Origin: Oncomelania hupensis
Lineage: Eukaryota; Mollusca; Gastropoda; Littorinimorpha; Pomatiopsidae
Direction: 5' to 3'
Length of the DNA: 64,000 nucleotides
Assembly: GCA_036898135.1 (NCBI GenBank)
Contig: CM072512.1
Location: 7,495,484 to 7,559,483 of the forward strand
The position numbers and the translations under genes were made by a program. The number at the start of each line of letters is the position of its first letter. Within the stretch, counting starts at the first letter, position 1. This document shows positions 54,389 through 64,000 of the stretch, piece by piece. The notes below the pieces were generated by a model, which was not told the origin of the DNA, made no database searches, and was given only the letters and a program-made list of their open reading frames with translations.

Positions 54389-55009
54389 CACTTTCATCAA
54401 CGTACAAATGGGTAGTAGACCTTGCCTTTCTTACCTACAAACGGGTTCATTTGATTGGAACCCGCTTTTTTTTCCAGGACCCCACTTTTTTCTAAGTACA
54501 CGGGAGTGCTCTTTTAGTGCATGGGAGTGCAGCTGTAGTGCATGAGAGTGTTTTATATACAAGGGAGTGCTCTATCCGCAACGGAGAGAATCGAGCAATA
54601 TATTTGTGTGTGTGTGTGTATGATAAAGAGCGCACGCACGCCCTTTCCAAATGTTATAAATTAAATCAATTTTAGCAACACTTAAGACGTTGTTTTTCTT
54701 CCTTTATGATATAAAACTAAACCACGACGTGCACCAGAAATATTTCTTAGGAAATAAACAATTGTCGCATTTGCTTTATGCTTTGGACACTGAAACATTA
54801 ACATGAAATTCATCCCCAATAGAACCCCACTAAAAAAAATCTTTCTTGCCTTATTAGGTTACATCTTCCCACCTTCCTAGTTTTATTATGACTGGATACA
54901 CACGTCCTCCGCAGACCTTGAGGACATTGGAAAGACGCTTGCTTTTGGTGGAACAATTTTGCTGTCTTTCTGCGGTTTCTGGAAGTCAATGACTCTCTCA
55001 TTAGGCTTA
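54231..55009. other. Unassigned; (TG)n at 54335-54390 and 54605-54620
   Basis: Includes three near-repeats of agtgcatgggagtgc/tagtgcatgagagtg at 54507-54560. No gene recognised. Confidence 0.45.
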
Positions 55010-55445
55010 GCAGAGCAAGGTAGATCCTCTAAAACAGGCTCGTAAAAAGGGACCCACTTACTTGGACTACGCCTCCCTCCCCCTTACACCTCTCCCCTCC
55101 TTGCCTCCCCACGACAGATCCGTTTGCCTCACTGAAGAAAAAAAGAAACGTACAACAACAACAACAACAACAACAAAAACATACAGGGAACAAACCATTT
55201 AGCAAGTATAGTTATTTGACAAGCAACATTCCACGGTTCTTGTGCTTATTAATAAAAGTATCGCTCTAGCGCTAAACATTCCTTGAAGATGCTATTTTGT
55301 ACCGCTAAACAGAGAAAAATCACTCTGTCAGAACAGAAATGGAAAATGGAAACTTTAGTGGTTCGTTTCAGCAACGAAAGCCCATGGTATCATTGTATAA
55401 TGTAATAACAATGGGAATGTTACCGTAAACCTGTTTTCGCCAAAA
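55010..55445. repeat. Dispersed repeat F, uninterrupted copy
   Basis: Parallels 44980-45190 plus 46380-46450; contains (CAA)n at 55155-55185. Confidence 0.4.
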
Positions 55446-55467
55446 TTAAACGAACTTTACGAATTGA

Positions 55468-55727
55468 CAGGGCCGGATCTGGGGGGGGGGGGGTTCCTGG
55501 GTTCCGGAACCCCCCCCCCCCCCTGGCCATTCGATGTACCTCACTCAGTCAGAAAAAAATATATATATGGAGTTTTTTTAAAGCTCTTAATTTAGTTGAC
55601 ACTGGTGGTAAGTAAAACGTTCCTCATTGTACTCAAGTTCCTCGAGCGGACACGTTTTTGTCACCCCTAACCCCTTAAAAAATTTTTGGAACCCCCCCCC
55701 CCTCCAAGAGTAAGTGATCCGGCCCTG
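55468..55727. mobile_element. hAT-type MITE with 5-bp TSD, 260 bp
   Basis: Termini CAGGGCCGGATCTGG and ..GATCCGGCCCTG, flanked by attga at 55463-55467 and 55728-55732. Same termini and poly-G/poly-C subterminal runs as 34029-35511. No coding. 55733-56280 unassigned. Confidence 0.83.
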
Positions 55728-56282
55728 ATTGAGGTACACAAAACCAATGGTTTGTTCTTTAGCTCTATATGTTTTGAAGGATGAGGAATTATTTTCTAGT
55801 CCCATGCAAATTACTCTGTTTTTTTCAAAGACTTCGTTACATGCCCTCTCTCTCTCTTTTGCTGCTATACCAAAACACATACATTAGCAAAAGATAGTCG
55901 TTAGCCTGCTATCGCCAAAGACGATAATTGCATGACCACAGACTGGCCTTTCAGCGACGTGGACAATTATATGCGTTTGGACCCTGGTCAAGCCACTGCT
56001 ACTAACTGTAATAGTACCAACCACCCGATACCCGGCCTTTCCACCCAAAATGATGGTTCCTTGGTTTTAATAATGGGGTGTTTCCACCCCTTATACTTAA
56101 CTATATGGTATCCATGTCGGGTGGATTTAGAAGGTATGAAATGGCCATTTTCTTAGTATATACCTGACGGTGCATTCTATACTTAATCTAGGCATTCTAT
56201 CTAGGCATTCTATAGAATGTCGGATTTCACACATTGCCGGTTACATATATAATAATTGGGCTTGATTTTCACAGCAGAACCG

Positions 56283-57003
56283 GAAAACCGTTTTGAGATC
56301 TTTGAAGCGTAGTGCTACGGAGAATGCTGCTAATCGCCTGGTACGAGCACAAAACCAACGAGTACGTCATGAACCTGGTCACACGTCACATCCGGGCCAT
56401 GAATAGGAGAAAGTTAGCGTTGTGTGGTCACGTCACGCGGCACGACACCCTCGCAAAAAGAAACAAAAAATCATTATGCAAGAAAGCGGCAGGCGCAGAA
56501 GGAGGCCAAGATAGAACTGGACCACAGGTGCTTGTATCTTGACACGCGAGCGCCTATGCCTGTGACGCGTCTCTCTTTTGTTATATATGATAACCAAAGG
56601 GAGACGCCTCACAGGCGTGTCCAGATACAAGCGCATGTTGGTGAGGTAGGTAGGTAGCACAGGCGCTTGTATTAGGACACGCGAGCGCCTATGCTTGTGA
56701 CGCGTCTCCCTTTAGTTATCTTAGATAACCAAAGGGAGACCTATGCCTGTGACGCGTCTCCCTTTAGTTATCTTAGATAACCAAAGGGAGACGCGTCACA
56801 GGCATAGGCGCTCGCGTGTCCTGATACAAGCGCCTGTGAACTGGACAGATGACTTCAAAACAACGACGGCACTGGACATTTCTCGCCTCCTGATAACAGC
56901 AAAAGACAGACTGACGTGGAGAAAACTCTCCGCTATAGCATCCCTCATGCCCCCACCTCCCTCCCCACCCAATTCACAACGGCCCGCCAGGCTGAGGGAT
57001 TAG
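56283..57003 (+). pseudogene. LINE C-terminal fragment split by a MITE
   Basis: Left part: FEIFEA, stop, CY..MLLIAWYEHKTNEYV, then RRKLALCGHVTRHDTLAK. The MITE interrupts at 56523, and the reading resumes at 56839 with NWTDDFKTTTALDISRLL and KDRLTWRKLSAIAS, ending at TAG 57001-57003. It belongs to the same broad kind as the GGATA LINE (cysteine/tyrosine block, GHV.R..LAK, W.D.IK.WT..) but is a different family. Confidence 0.75.
56523..56838. mobile_element. Palindromic hAT-like MITE, copy 3 (internally duplicated)
   Basis: Outer 8-bp duplication aactggac at 56515-56522 and 56839-56846. Contains one degraded palindrome (56523-56637) and a second (56658-56838) that itself repeats its centre (tagttatcttagataacca twice). 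Joined by ggtaggtaggtag. Confidence 0.85.
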
Positions 57004-57590
57004 ATATATAAATAAATAGTTGGGTGGTTTTGTGTTTTGTTGAAGATCCGTTGGATCTCATTTTTGATATGATGATGATGGTCATTGTTGTCAGGGTGGC
57101 GACGTGGTGATCGTCCTTAACGCTCATGCAATAGGACGTTAAGCATCGTTTTCCGTCCGTCCGTTGTTTTTAAAAAAAACAGTCGCTTACAAATGTTTGG
57201 TTTGCGAAGGTACTTTGGAACTAACACTATTGCATAGGTAAGACAAATTTTGGACTTCCTTACGAAGCAGGCTAGCCTCAGTCTGCGCTGCACCGCCTCC
57301 CAGAAGAGGGTGGAGGTAGGGAGAGGGGAAGCATAGGATGGACTAATTCCTTCCCCTTTAAATGTACAGTTAATCCCACCCATTTCTGCTCTTTTACTAA
57401 AACATGGACTGTGCTACAAAATTACGGTACCATTTTAAAGCGAACAGTCGATTATATATCAATATTATCTAACTCGTTTGAATTTTTAAAAAATGGTTGT
57501 GGATCATTCAATTTGATTTGAAAAAGGTTTACTGCATGCGACCGTATTTTATTATCAGCGCCTATATTTTATGTTCAGTTTTTTTTTTTC
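57004..57590. other. Unassigned, no gene recognised
   Basis: Short ORFs only. (TG)n at 57600-57645 and TTG repeats to 57680 follow. Confidence 0.4.
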
Positions 57591-57869
57591 TGGCACGCGT
57601 TTGTGTGTATGCGTGTGTGTATGCGTGTGTTTGTGTGTGTGTTGTATTTTTGTTGTTGTTGTTATTGTTGTTGTTGTTTTAATTTCTATGCAGATAAATA
57701 CTTTGAAATCGCCGGGAATCAGAACGAGGAGCGAAAAGTCGGGATGTCTGACAGCTACATGGGCGACTGTCTGGACATACATTTTGTCTGGCGGCCAAGA
57801 CGACTGACCACAATCCTAGTGCGTCCGGGGACGGGGTTTTAAGAAGTCTCGAGACCTAGTGAGTGAATG

Positions 57870-57985
57870 CTGGGATGTAGTTGTGTTGCCGGCACTCAAC
57901 CCGTTTAGGACATGAGCGTCAGGATCTTTCAAGTCCGTGCCATGGAATGCGTGCGTGCACGGACCAGACCTCGGTTTAGGCTGTT
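57870..57985 (-). mobile_element. SINE family A, central fragment
   Basis: cggcactcaacccgtttagg, gagcgtcaggatctttcaag, cagacctcggttta: complement of the family centre. 57986-58355 holds G-rich runs and nothing else. Confidence 0.75.
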
Positions 57986-58357
57986 ATCCCGCGTGTACAA
58001 ATGTAATGGTTATGTAATCATTATTAGACGCCGTGGGTGCGGCGTTTAGCATAAACAAAGAGGATTGATAGAAAGCTCGTTAACTTGCGGAAACAAAGCC
58101 ACGTGCATGGTATGATGCTTACATTCAATTGAATTCAGTTGCATTCAGTTGAATTCCATTCAACATAGCTTTATTACGCACCGCACCACAGCAATTACAC
58201 ACAGGTTTCTATGTCGCAAAGAAAAGAAAAAAAATTGGGAAGGGGGGGGGGGGGAGGGGGGATACAATCCTGAGAGGCAAGTATCCAGATCATACATCAA
58301 AACTCTTTGAACATTTTGGTCTTTGTTGCGTGTTGCGGCTCTTCAAGGGGCAGGGGA

Positions 58358-58358
58358 A

Positions 58359-58445
<87 letters not shown>

Positions 58446-58475
58446 AGAAAAGAATGAAAAGAGAGAGAAAAAAAG

Positions 58476-58550
<75 letters not shown>
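58358..58550. repeat. (GA)n microsatellite, two blocks
   Basis: 58363-58444 and 58476-58550, split by an A-rich spacer. 58551-59119 unassigned. Confidence 0.96.
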
Positions 58551-58556
<6 letters not shown>

Positions 58557-59378
58557 CGGCCTAATGTTAGAGACAAGAGAGGGAGGGTAAGGAGGCGGGA
58601 AAGGGTGAGGGGGGTTGGCGGGAGGGGGAGGAGGGAGGGGGAAGATCGAAATAGAAGAAAACAGAGGCAGGATGGAATGAACAGAAGAAAAATATTATAA
58701 AAATTTTATTAACAATGAATAGCTGTTTTGTCATTTACACAATCGTTCACCTGAGGTAGGAGATTGTAAATCTCAGGCGGGTGCAGCCGCTACCGAGAAG
58801 GACGGAGTTTTGTCGGGGGTTTGATTTACACAAGAGGTGGGACAAAACCCATAAAGGCAGGATTTGCTTCCATTTTCTTACCGACGAGCTTTAAAAGCAT
58901 TAAAAATAAACTTGGACGCCAGACGGGGGGTTTGAGTTGCAGACGCACCGACACCAGCCCGCCCGTGACACGCTATCCAGCGATCACAATCAACTTCCAA
59001 ACCGGCATACACAATAATCTATACTGTATTGTGTTCGCTCAACAACAGGTTGTGAGCAACGTTACGCATAGGCCTATATGGTTTATTTTATTTTATTTTA
59101 TTGTAAAGTTCTTTTTAAATACAGTAAAACCTCCGTTTTGAGACCCTCTTTTAAACGCCTTCCTCCAACCTACGACCGGAAAATAATTAATTCACCGATG
59201 CTTTGTACTATATAAACGACCTCTCTTAAACGACTACCTGTAAAACGCGACTAGCGACCTTCAAATAATTAAATTTTACGACCTAGCATCTGAAAAATTC
59301 AGATTCCAAAGCAATACTATAGTTGTGCGCTTGAAGAAAACAGTTTCGTTTACAACTTTTAACAGCAGACGATGCATT

Positions 59379-60907
59379 CAGTGTTTCCCAAAACGCACGT
59401 GTGTGCGTCAGAGACGCATAAAAACTGAAAAAGGACGCATGAAAAAAAAAAGGGTGCGTCACAAGGGACGCAACGTTTTTTTGTTGTTTTTTTTTACTGC
59501 CGTTATGTATCCTGGCACCTCTGTATGGCGTACGAACAGCGTTAAACGCGCGATGAAAAGTAGCGATGCTTTGCATCGATACTATTCTCATAAGGATCCA
59601 TCCGTTTAGGAAAGTATCGCTACTTTTCTCAAAAGGATCGCACATTTTCTCAAATGGAACGCAAATTGCGAAAGTATCGATGCTTTCTGAAAAGTATTGA
59701 TGCAAAGCATCGCTACTTTTTAAAAAGTATCGATACTCTGCATCGATACTTTAGCTCGAGCAGTTTCATAGCGCAGTTCCGAAGTTTACCGAGGCGAAAC
59801 ACACTGTTTCTGCAAAACTGAAATCGGTCAAGCTAATGAAATAATATACATGTATTATGTAACATTCCGCAGTTCCAATTGTCCTTTGCAGAGCAAATTA
59901 ATTAATAACTATAACAGGTCTCTCTTCAAGTTCTCTCATTCGATCGTCGATAATTTCAATCGCATCCATCTTCCCGCCTCAAGTAACGCAAAACGAAAGG
60001 AAAGCAAGCAGATTGGCGCGATTGCCTGTTTTGTGTTCCGCTTTAGTTCCGATCAATTTTTTGGAAAATTTGCATACTGTGTATTCGGAAGAACTCGGAA
60101 ATGCGCGATGAAAAGGATCGATCCTTTCGTAACGGAGCGATGCAAAGTAGCGATACTTTTCAAAAAGTATCGATGCAAAGCATCGCTACGTTTCATCGCG
60201 CGTTTGACCCTATTCGTACGCCATACCTCTGAGCTATCGTGCGCCCGAGCCGAGTAAGCGCGGTGATCTCTTCTACCCACTGACACGCATGCGCAGACTT
60301 TTTGTTTGCTTCCGAAAAGCTGAAACACGTCGCTCGACACATGGGTACGGAAAACGATAACCCGCAGAAATGCGGAAGACGATGCAATCGTTGAATGTTG
60401 AATCATCATTTTCAGTTCTCCCTAGACTAGGCAATGATGATCTTGTCTATAATACGCAGTTGAACAGATTTTTTTGTCTTTTTTTTTCTTCTGGTCATCG
60501 ACTTAGTCCCCTCTAACACTAACTGCTTTTACAGAGACAATTTGTCAGTACATGCAGATTGATGTGTGTAAATTGTCGTATGACCATTTCATGTTTGTTC
60601 TATGGTCATTTTATGTAATTTTAAGGTTCCTCTAGTCAATGATGGATTTCTTTGTAACACTTATCAGAACAGTATTCCTTTTGTTGTGTTGCTTGTTTTA
60701 TGGCTATTCATAATTTTCAATAAAGTTGCATTGAAAACTAAGCTTTGTTTGACTTTAAGGCGTATTTGTGTGTCCGTGATGTTGGTAATCAAAATCAAGG
60801 TAAATGTAGGAATTGTAAGGGGACTCTCAAATTTTGTAAGGGGACTCTTGAAATTTTGCACCAGAGAGTCCCAGGACTCTCTGAAAAAAAAGCTGTGGGA
60901 AACACTG
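59379..60907. mobile_element. hAT-type element with 5-bp TSD, nested
   Basis: Ends CAGTGTTTCCCA and TGGGAAACACTG, flanked by gcatt at 59374-59378 and 60908-60912. CAGTGTTTCCC is a common hAT terminus. No transposase ORF recognised. An AATAAA lies at 60718. Confidence 0.82.
59524..60225. mobile_element. Foldback element, innermost of the nest, 702 bp
   Basis: Inverted ends tatggcgtacgaacagcgtt / ..attcgtacgccata, arms continuing to gatgctttgcatcgatact, flanked by cctctg at 59518-59523 and 60226-60231. Inside, the palindrome aagtatcgatgcaaagcatc recurs in several variants. No ORF. Superfamily not assigned. Confidence 0.8.
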
Positions 60908-61511
60908 GCATTAAAGCAGCTTAAAATACTCTAAGGAGCTGACCAGATTTGCCCTGAGCAGGGGCCTGTCAGATCTTGCTGACACCATGTCTGGTGTTCA
61001 AAGTGACATACTTAGAGAACATGCACGGGTGGGGTGATCATGCAAACAAACAAAATGAACCGCTTTCTTTCAACAAAAAAACAACAACAACTATTCAATG
61101 ATTGAATAAAAATAATTACAACTATATTAATGGAGTTCTCTTATAAATAGTTATAACTCCAAACATGCACTCAGCACTTACATACACTTTTAAACAATTA
61201 TCATACCAACATTGATTTTTTATTTTGTAAATAATGAGGAACAGGAAGATATTGACCGTATTGGTTGTGAGACAGAGTTTAATCTATAAATTCTTGAAAG
61301 ATGGTAGATGTTCCTTATACTTAATGGTATGTGTACTTTTTATACATGTATTTATTTTACTTAATTAATTTTCTAAATGTCTTTTTCGAAAATGTCCTAC
61401 CTCCTTTTTAAGACCCCTCCAATTTAAGACCTCGTTTTAATGGCAATTTATTTAAAGGTCGTAAAACGGAGGTTTTACTGTATAGGTTACCGTGTTGTTC
61501 TATTTCATTTT

Positions 61512-61620
61512 TTTATAGCGGACTTCCCAGCTCAAGAGCTGCTCAAGGCGCTACAAGATCTTACTCCACTCGCCCGGAGCGCCCAATTGCTGCCTTAGCA
61601 ATATTCGCCCGACACCCCAG
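61512..61620 (-). mobile_element. SINE family A, tail fragment
   Basis: Complement: cagctcaagagctgctcaag, gcgcccaattgctgcc. Confidence 0.75.
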
Positions 61621-61632
61621 ACACCTGAACCC

Positions 61633-61704
<72 letters not shown>
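61633..61704. repeat. (AAT)n microsatellite
   Basis: About 24 units joining SINE A and SINE B tails. Confidence 0.95.
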
Positions 61705-61705
<1 letters not shown>

Positions 61706-62075
61706 GATGCTAAACGCGCCGTATTCCAAAATTAAACTCAAAGCGCGGCGATCTGTAACCAACATACAAGCTCGCAAACTCCTACACGCACAACAAACAC
61801 ACATTCATCACTCAAACATGTATAAAGGAAGGCAAGTCGTTATTAGAAGACGGAAAGGAAATTGAATCGGTATTTGTGACATTTTTAGATCGACTTTATC
61901 CAATACCACTGTTGAAGGGAGGGAGGGAGGGAACCAGAGTACCCGGAGAAACCCCTCGGTGACATAAATAGACTCGTACCTAAGTCACATAAGTTCGCCC
62001 CTTGCTGGAATCGAACCCGCGATCTTCAGCATAGGAAACCTGCGACTAAGCCATGAGGTCATCCCAACCCTGGGC
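61705..62075 (-). mobile_element. SINE family B, near-complete copy 7
   Basis: From the 3' tail complement (ctcaaagcgcggcgatctgt) to the tRNA-like head complement (ggaatcgaacccgcgat, gcgactaagccatgagg). 62076-62400 unassigned. Confidence 0.85.
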
Positions 62076-62404
62076 GACTGGGATGAGGAAGATAAAGACA
62101 GATAATGTCAGAATAGGCAGAGGCGTTTGAACTGTTATTATAACTGACATTTATTAGACTCAAAGACAGGTATGTCTGTCACAGCAGACGTTACGTAATA
62201 GTACAACAAAACAAGGGAAGTCACTCTCGTTATTTTGTTGACAATATCCATGGTTTCGATTAATAGAGTATAGTCCCAGGACATCTTCCCTCATTTGGTA
62301 AAGAAATGGACAATCAATTAAAGTGCATGTATTACAATTAGAATTATCTTTGTGTGTCCCTTTTGTTTTAAAACAGTGTCTATGTGGGGTTTGTTTTTAA
62401 TGTG

Positions 62405-63689
62405 ATGCACTATCCTATCCTCCTATCCTGTCCCGTAACCCGGAGGTCGTAGGGGCACCACAGATGATCGTTTAACCAGCGTACTCCATCTTTCTCTGTC
62501 CTCAGCAGCCCTGATGGCTTCGCTCAGTGTCAAACCAGTCCATTCTCGAATGTTGTCCTCCCACCTCGTTTTCGGTCTCCCTCTTCTTCTACCTCCTTGC
62601 ACTGTGCCTTGCAGGATGGTCTTTGCAAGGCCTGATGATCTGGTGACGTGGCCATACCAGCGGAGTTTTCGTTTCTTTACCACTGTGAGCAGGTCATCGT
62701 GTTATCCAATGGCTTGTGTGATGGTCTGTCGGACTTCGTCGTTGGTGATGTGTTGGGTATAGGAAATGCCCAGAAGTCTTCTGTAGCACCTCATCTCCAT
62801 GCTTTGTATTCTTCGTTGGAGATCTGCTGTGAAAGTCCATGCTTCGCAAGCATATATGAAGATGGAGATGACAAGGGAGCGCAGCAGTCTTACTTTGGAA
62901 CGTAGACTGATGGTCCTGTCTTTCCAAATGGGCTTCAACCTTGTCAGGGCAGCAGTTGTTTGTGCGATCCTGGAGAGGACTTCCTGTCGGGACCCATTGT
63001 CTGATACAATGGCTCCTAAAATTTGAAGCTATGCACTGTGTTGAGGGATTGGCCTTGGACTTTGATGACCGTGCTGATGCCATTGGTGTTGTTGGTCATC
63101 ATTTTGGTCTTCTCTGCACTTATTTCCATTCCATAAGCTCTGGAGGTGGTGTCAAGCCTCTGTACCAGCTGTTCATGTTCTTGTTCCTCTCCAGCCAATC
63201 CATCAATGTCATCCGCAAAACGAGATTGCTCTACCCCCTATGCTGACTGTGCCTTCGTGATCTGCAAGAGCATCTGACATGATGCGCTCTAGGAAGATGT
63301 TGAAGAGTGTTGGAGAGAGTAGGCATCCTTGGCGCACACCGATTGTTGTTCTGAACCAGTTCCCGATGACGCTGTTATGGAGGACTGCACTGGTAGCCTT
63401 GTAATACAGGCTTTTGATGACTTCAATAATTTTAGGGCTGATGTTGTACACTTTCATTGTTACCCATAGAGTTGCATGCCAGACTCTGTCAAACGCCTTC
63501 TTGAAGTCTATGAACACATGATATAGATGTTGTTGGTGCTGTAGGTATTTCTCACAGATTATTCTGAGGTTGAAAATCTGTTCAATGGTACTTCGCCCTG
63601 CCCTGAATCCTGCTTGTTCTTCAGCTATGATTTGTTCAGCTTGGGGTTTCAACCTGTTGAGTATTATTTTCAGGAGGACATTGCTGGGA
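62405..63689 (-). pseudogene. LINE RT (GGATA-tail family), longest minus copy
   Basis: Minus strand from 63689: NVLLKIILNRLKPQAEQIIA, AEEQAGFRAGRSTIEQIF, IDFKKAFDRVWHATLW, GVRQGCLLSPTLFNIFLE. Then a small deletion at about 63220 shifts the frame before the FADD box; a second indel near 63025 follows HSFK. The C-terminal part to ..RPPGYGTG is otherwise well kept, ending in (GGATA)n complement at 62410-62430. It lacks the endonuclease (5'-truncated). Confidence 0.9.
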
Positions 63690-63975
63690 TGACCTGCTCA
63701 CATTGGTGAAGAAACAAAAACTCCGATGGCATGGCCACGTCACCAGATCATCAGGCCTTGCAAAGACGATCCTGCAAGGCACACTGCAAGGAGGTAGAAG
63801 AAGAGGGAGACCGAAAAAGAGGTGGGAGGACAACATTCGAGAATGGACTGGTTTGACCCTGAGCGAAGCCATGAGGGTTACTGAGGACAGAGAAAGGTGG
63901 AGTACGCTGGTTAAACGATCATCTGTGGTGCCCCTCCGACCTCCGAGTTACGGGATAGGATAGGATAGGACTTCA
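63685..63975 (+). pseudogene. LINE 3' fragment, plus strand, abutting the minus copy
   Basis: Begins at the DLLTLVKKQKLRWHGHVTRSS region and continues through RRRGRPKKRWEDNIREW to SSVVPLRPPSYGIG and (GGATA)n at 63954-63970. It lies head to head with the minus copy, with at most a few bases between them. Confidence 0.88.
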
Positions 63976-64000
63976 GTTGAATAATTTGAAGTTTAGGCTA

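Larger units (their letters stand above)
59122..61480. mobile_element. Pogo/Tigger-like transposon relic, nested host
   Basis: 18-bp perfect terminal inverted repeats CAGTAAAACCTCCGTTTT and AAAACGGAGGTTTTACTG, flanked by TA (59120-59121; 61481-61482). 2,359 bp including two younger elements. TA duplication and CAGT..CCTC ends fit Tc1/mariner-pogo. No intact transposase ORF. Confidence 0.85.

Noticed and set aside
54252..54545. 97-codon ORF next to the TTAGGG repeats
   Set aside because: Half of it is (TG)n-encoded Cys/Val; no conserved domain.
55587..55880. 97-codon minus ORF ending in a Glu-rich segment
   Set aside because: Runs through a hAT MITE, including its poly-C runs, and beyond; no homology.

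Overview
The window is a repeat-dominated stretch of a metazoan nuclear genome, most likely a lophotrochozoan and plausibly a gastropod mollusc. The reasons are a paired-class homeobox exon with the conserved intron after homeodomain residue 46, TTAGGG-type interstitial telomere repeats, very high microsatellite density, CR1/L2-type LINEs, several tRNA-headed SINE families, Helitrons, hAT elements and a Gypsy element with the Gmr1 pol order. The species call is inference. No bacterial gene, CRISPR array, rRNA gene or convincing functional tRNA gene was seen; tRNA-like sequences all sit in SINEs or a Helitron.

Layout. 1-9.3 kb: SINEs, a palindromic hAT-like MITE split by a 5S-like SINE, 5'-truncated LINEs, a decayed THAP-domain transposon gene, one Helitron copy, and a 111-bp tandem pair whose central 21 bp is inverted. 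9.8-10.6 kb: a long TTC tract. 10.6-20.6 kb: mostly unassigned sequence with a candidate solo LTR (13.1-14.7 kb), SINEs and minisatellites. 20.6-33.2 kb: a three-layer nest. A SINE is split by a full-length CR1/L2-like LINE (TSD atcctga), and its ORF is split by an 8,485-bp Gypsy element with two 1,596-bp LTRs that look identical (TSD cagtc). The Gypsy pol order is gag-PR-IN-RT-RNaseH, with integrase upstream of RT. 33.5-35.5 kb: a hAT element with a decayed transposase inside a mariner-like inverted repeat. 37.06-37.24 kb: the only host coding exon I can support, an unc-4-like homeobox exon. 39.0-39.8 kb: a foldback element. 45.2-46.2 kb: 3' end of a second L2-like LINE. 47.7-49.1 kb: a non-autonomous Helitron with both termini. 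50.4-52.1 kb: a satellite array of roughly 110-130-bp modules invaded by a SINE and a LINE. 52.6 and 56.5 kb: more copies of the hAT-like MITE. 59.1-61.5 kb: a second three-layer nest (pogo/Tigger-like, then a hAT with 5-bp TSD, then a foldback element). 62.4-64.0 kb: two copies of one LINE, head to head.

LINEs supply reverse transcriptase, and the SINE families probably depend on such enzymes. The short inverted-repeat elements probably depend on transposases encoded elsewhere. The homeobox exon ends at a splice donor, and I could not find its downstream partner exon in the window, so the host gene probably runs through this repeat-filled sequence as a large intron.
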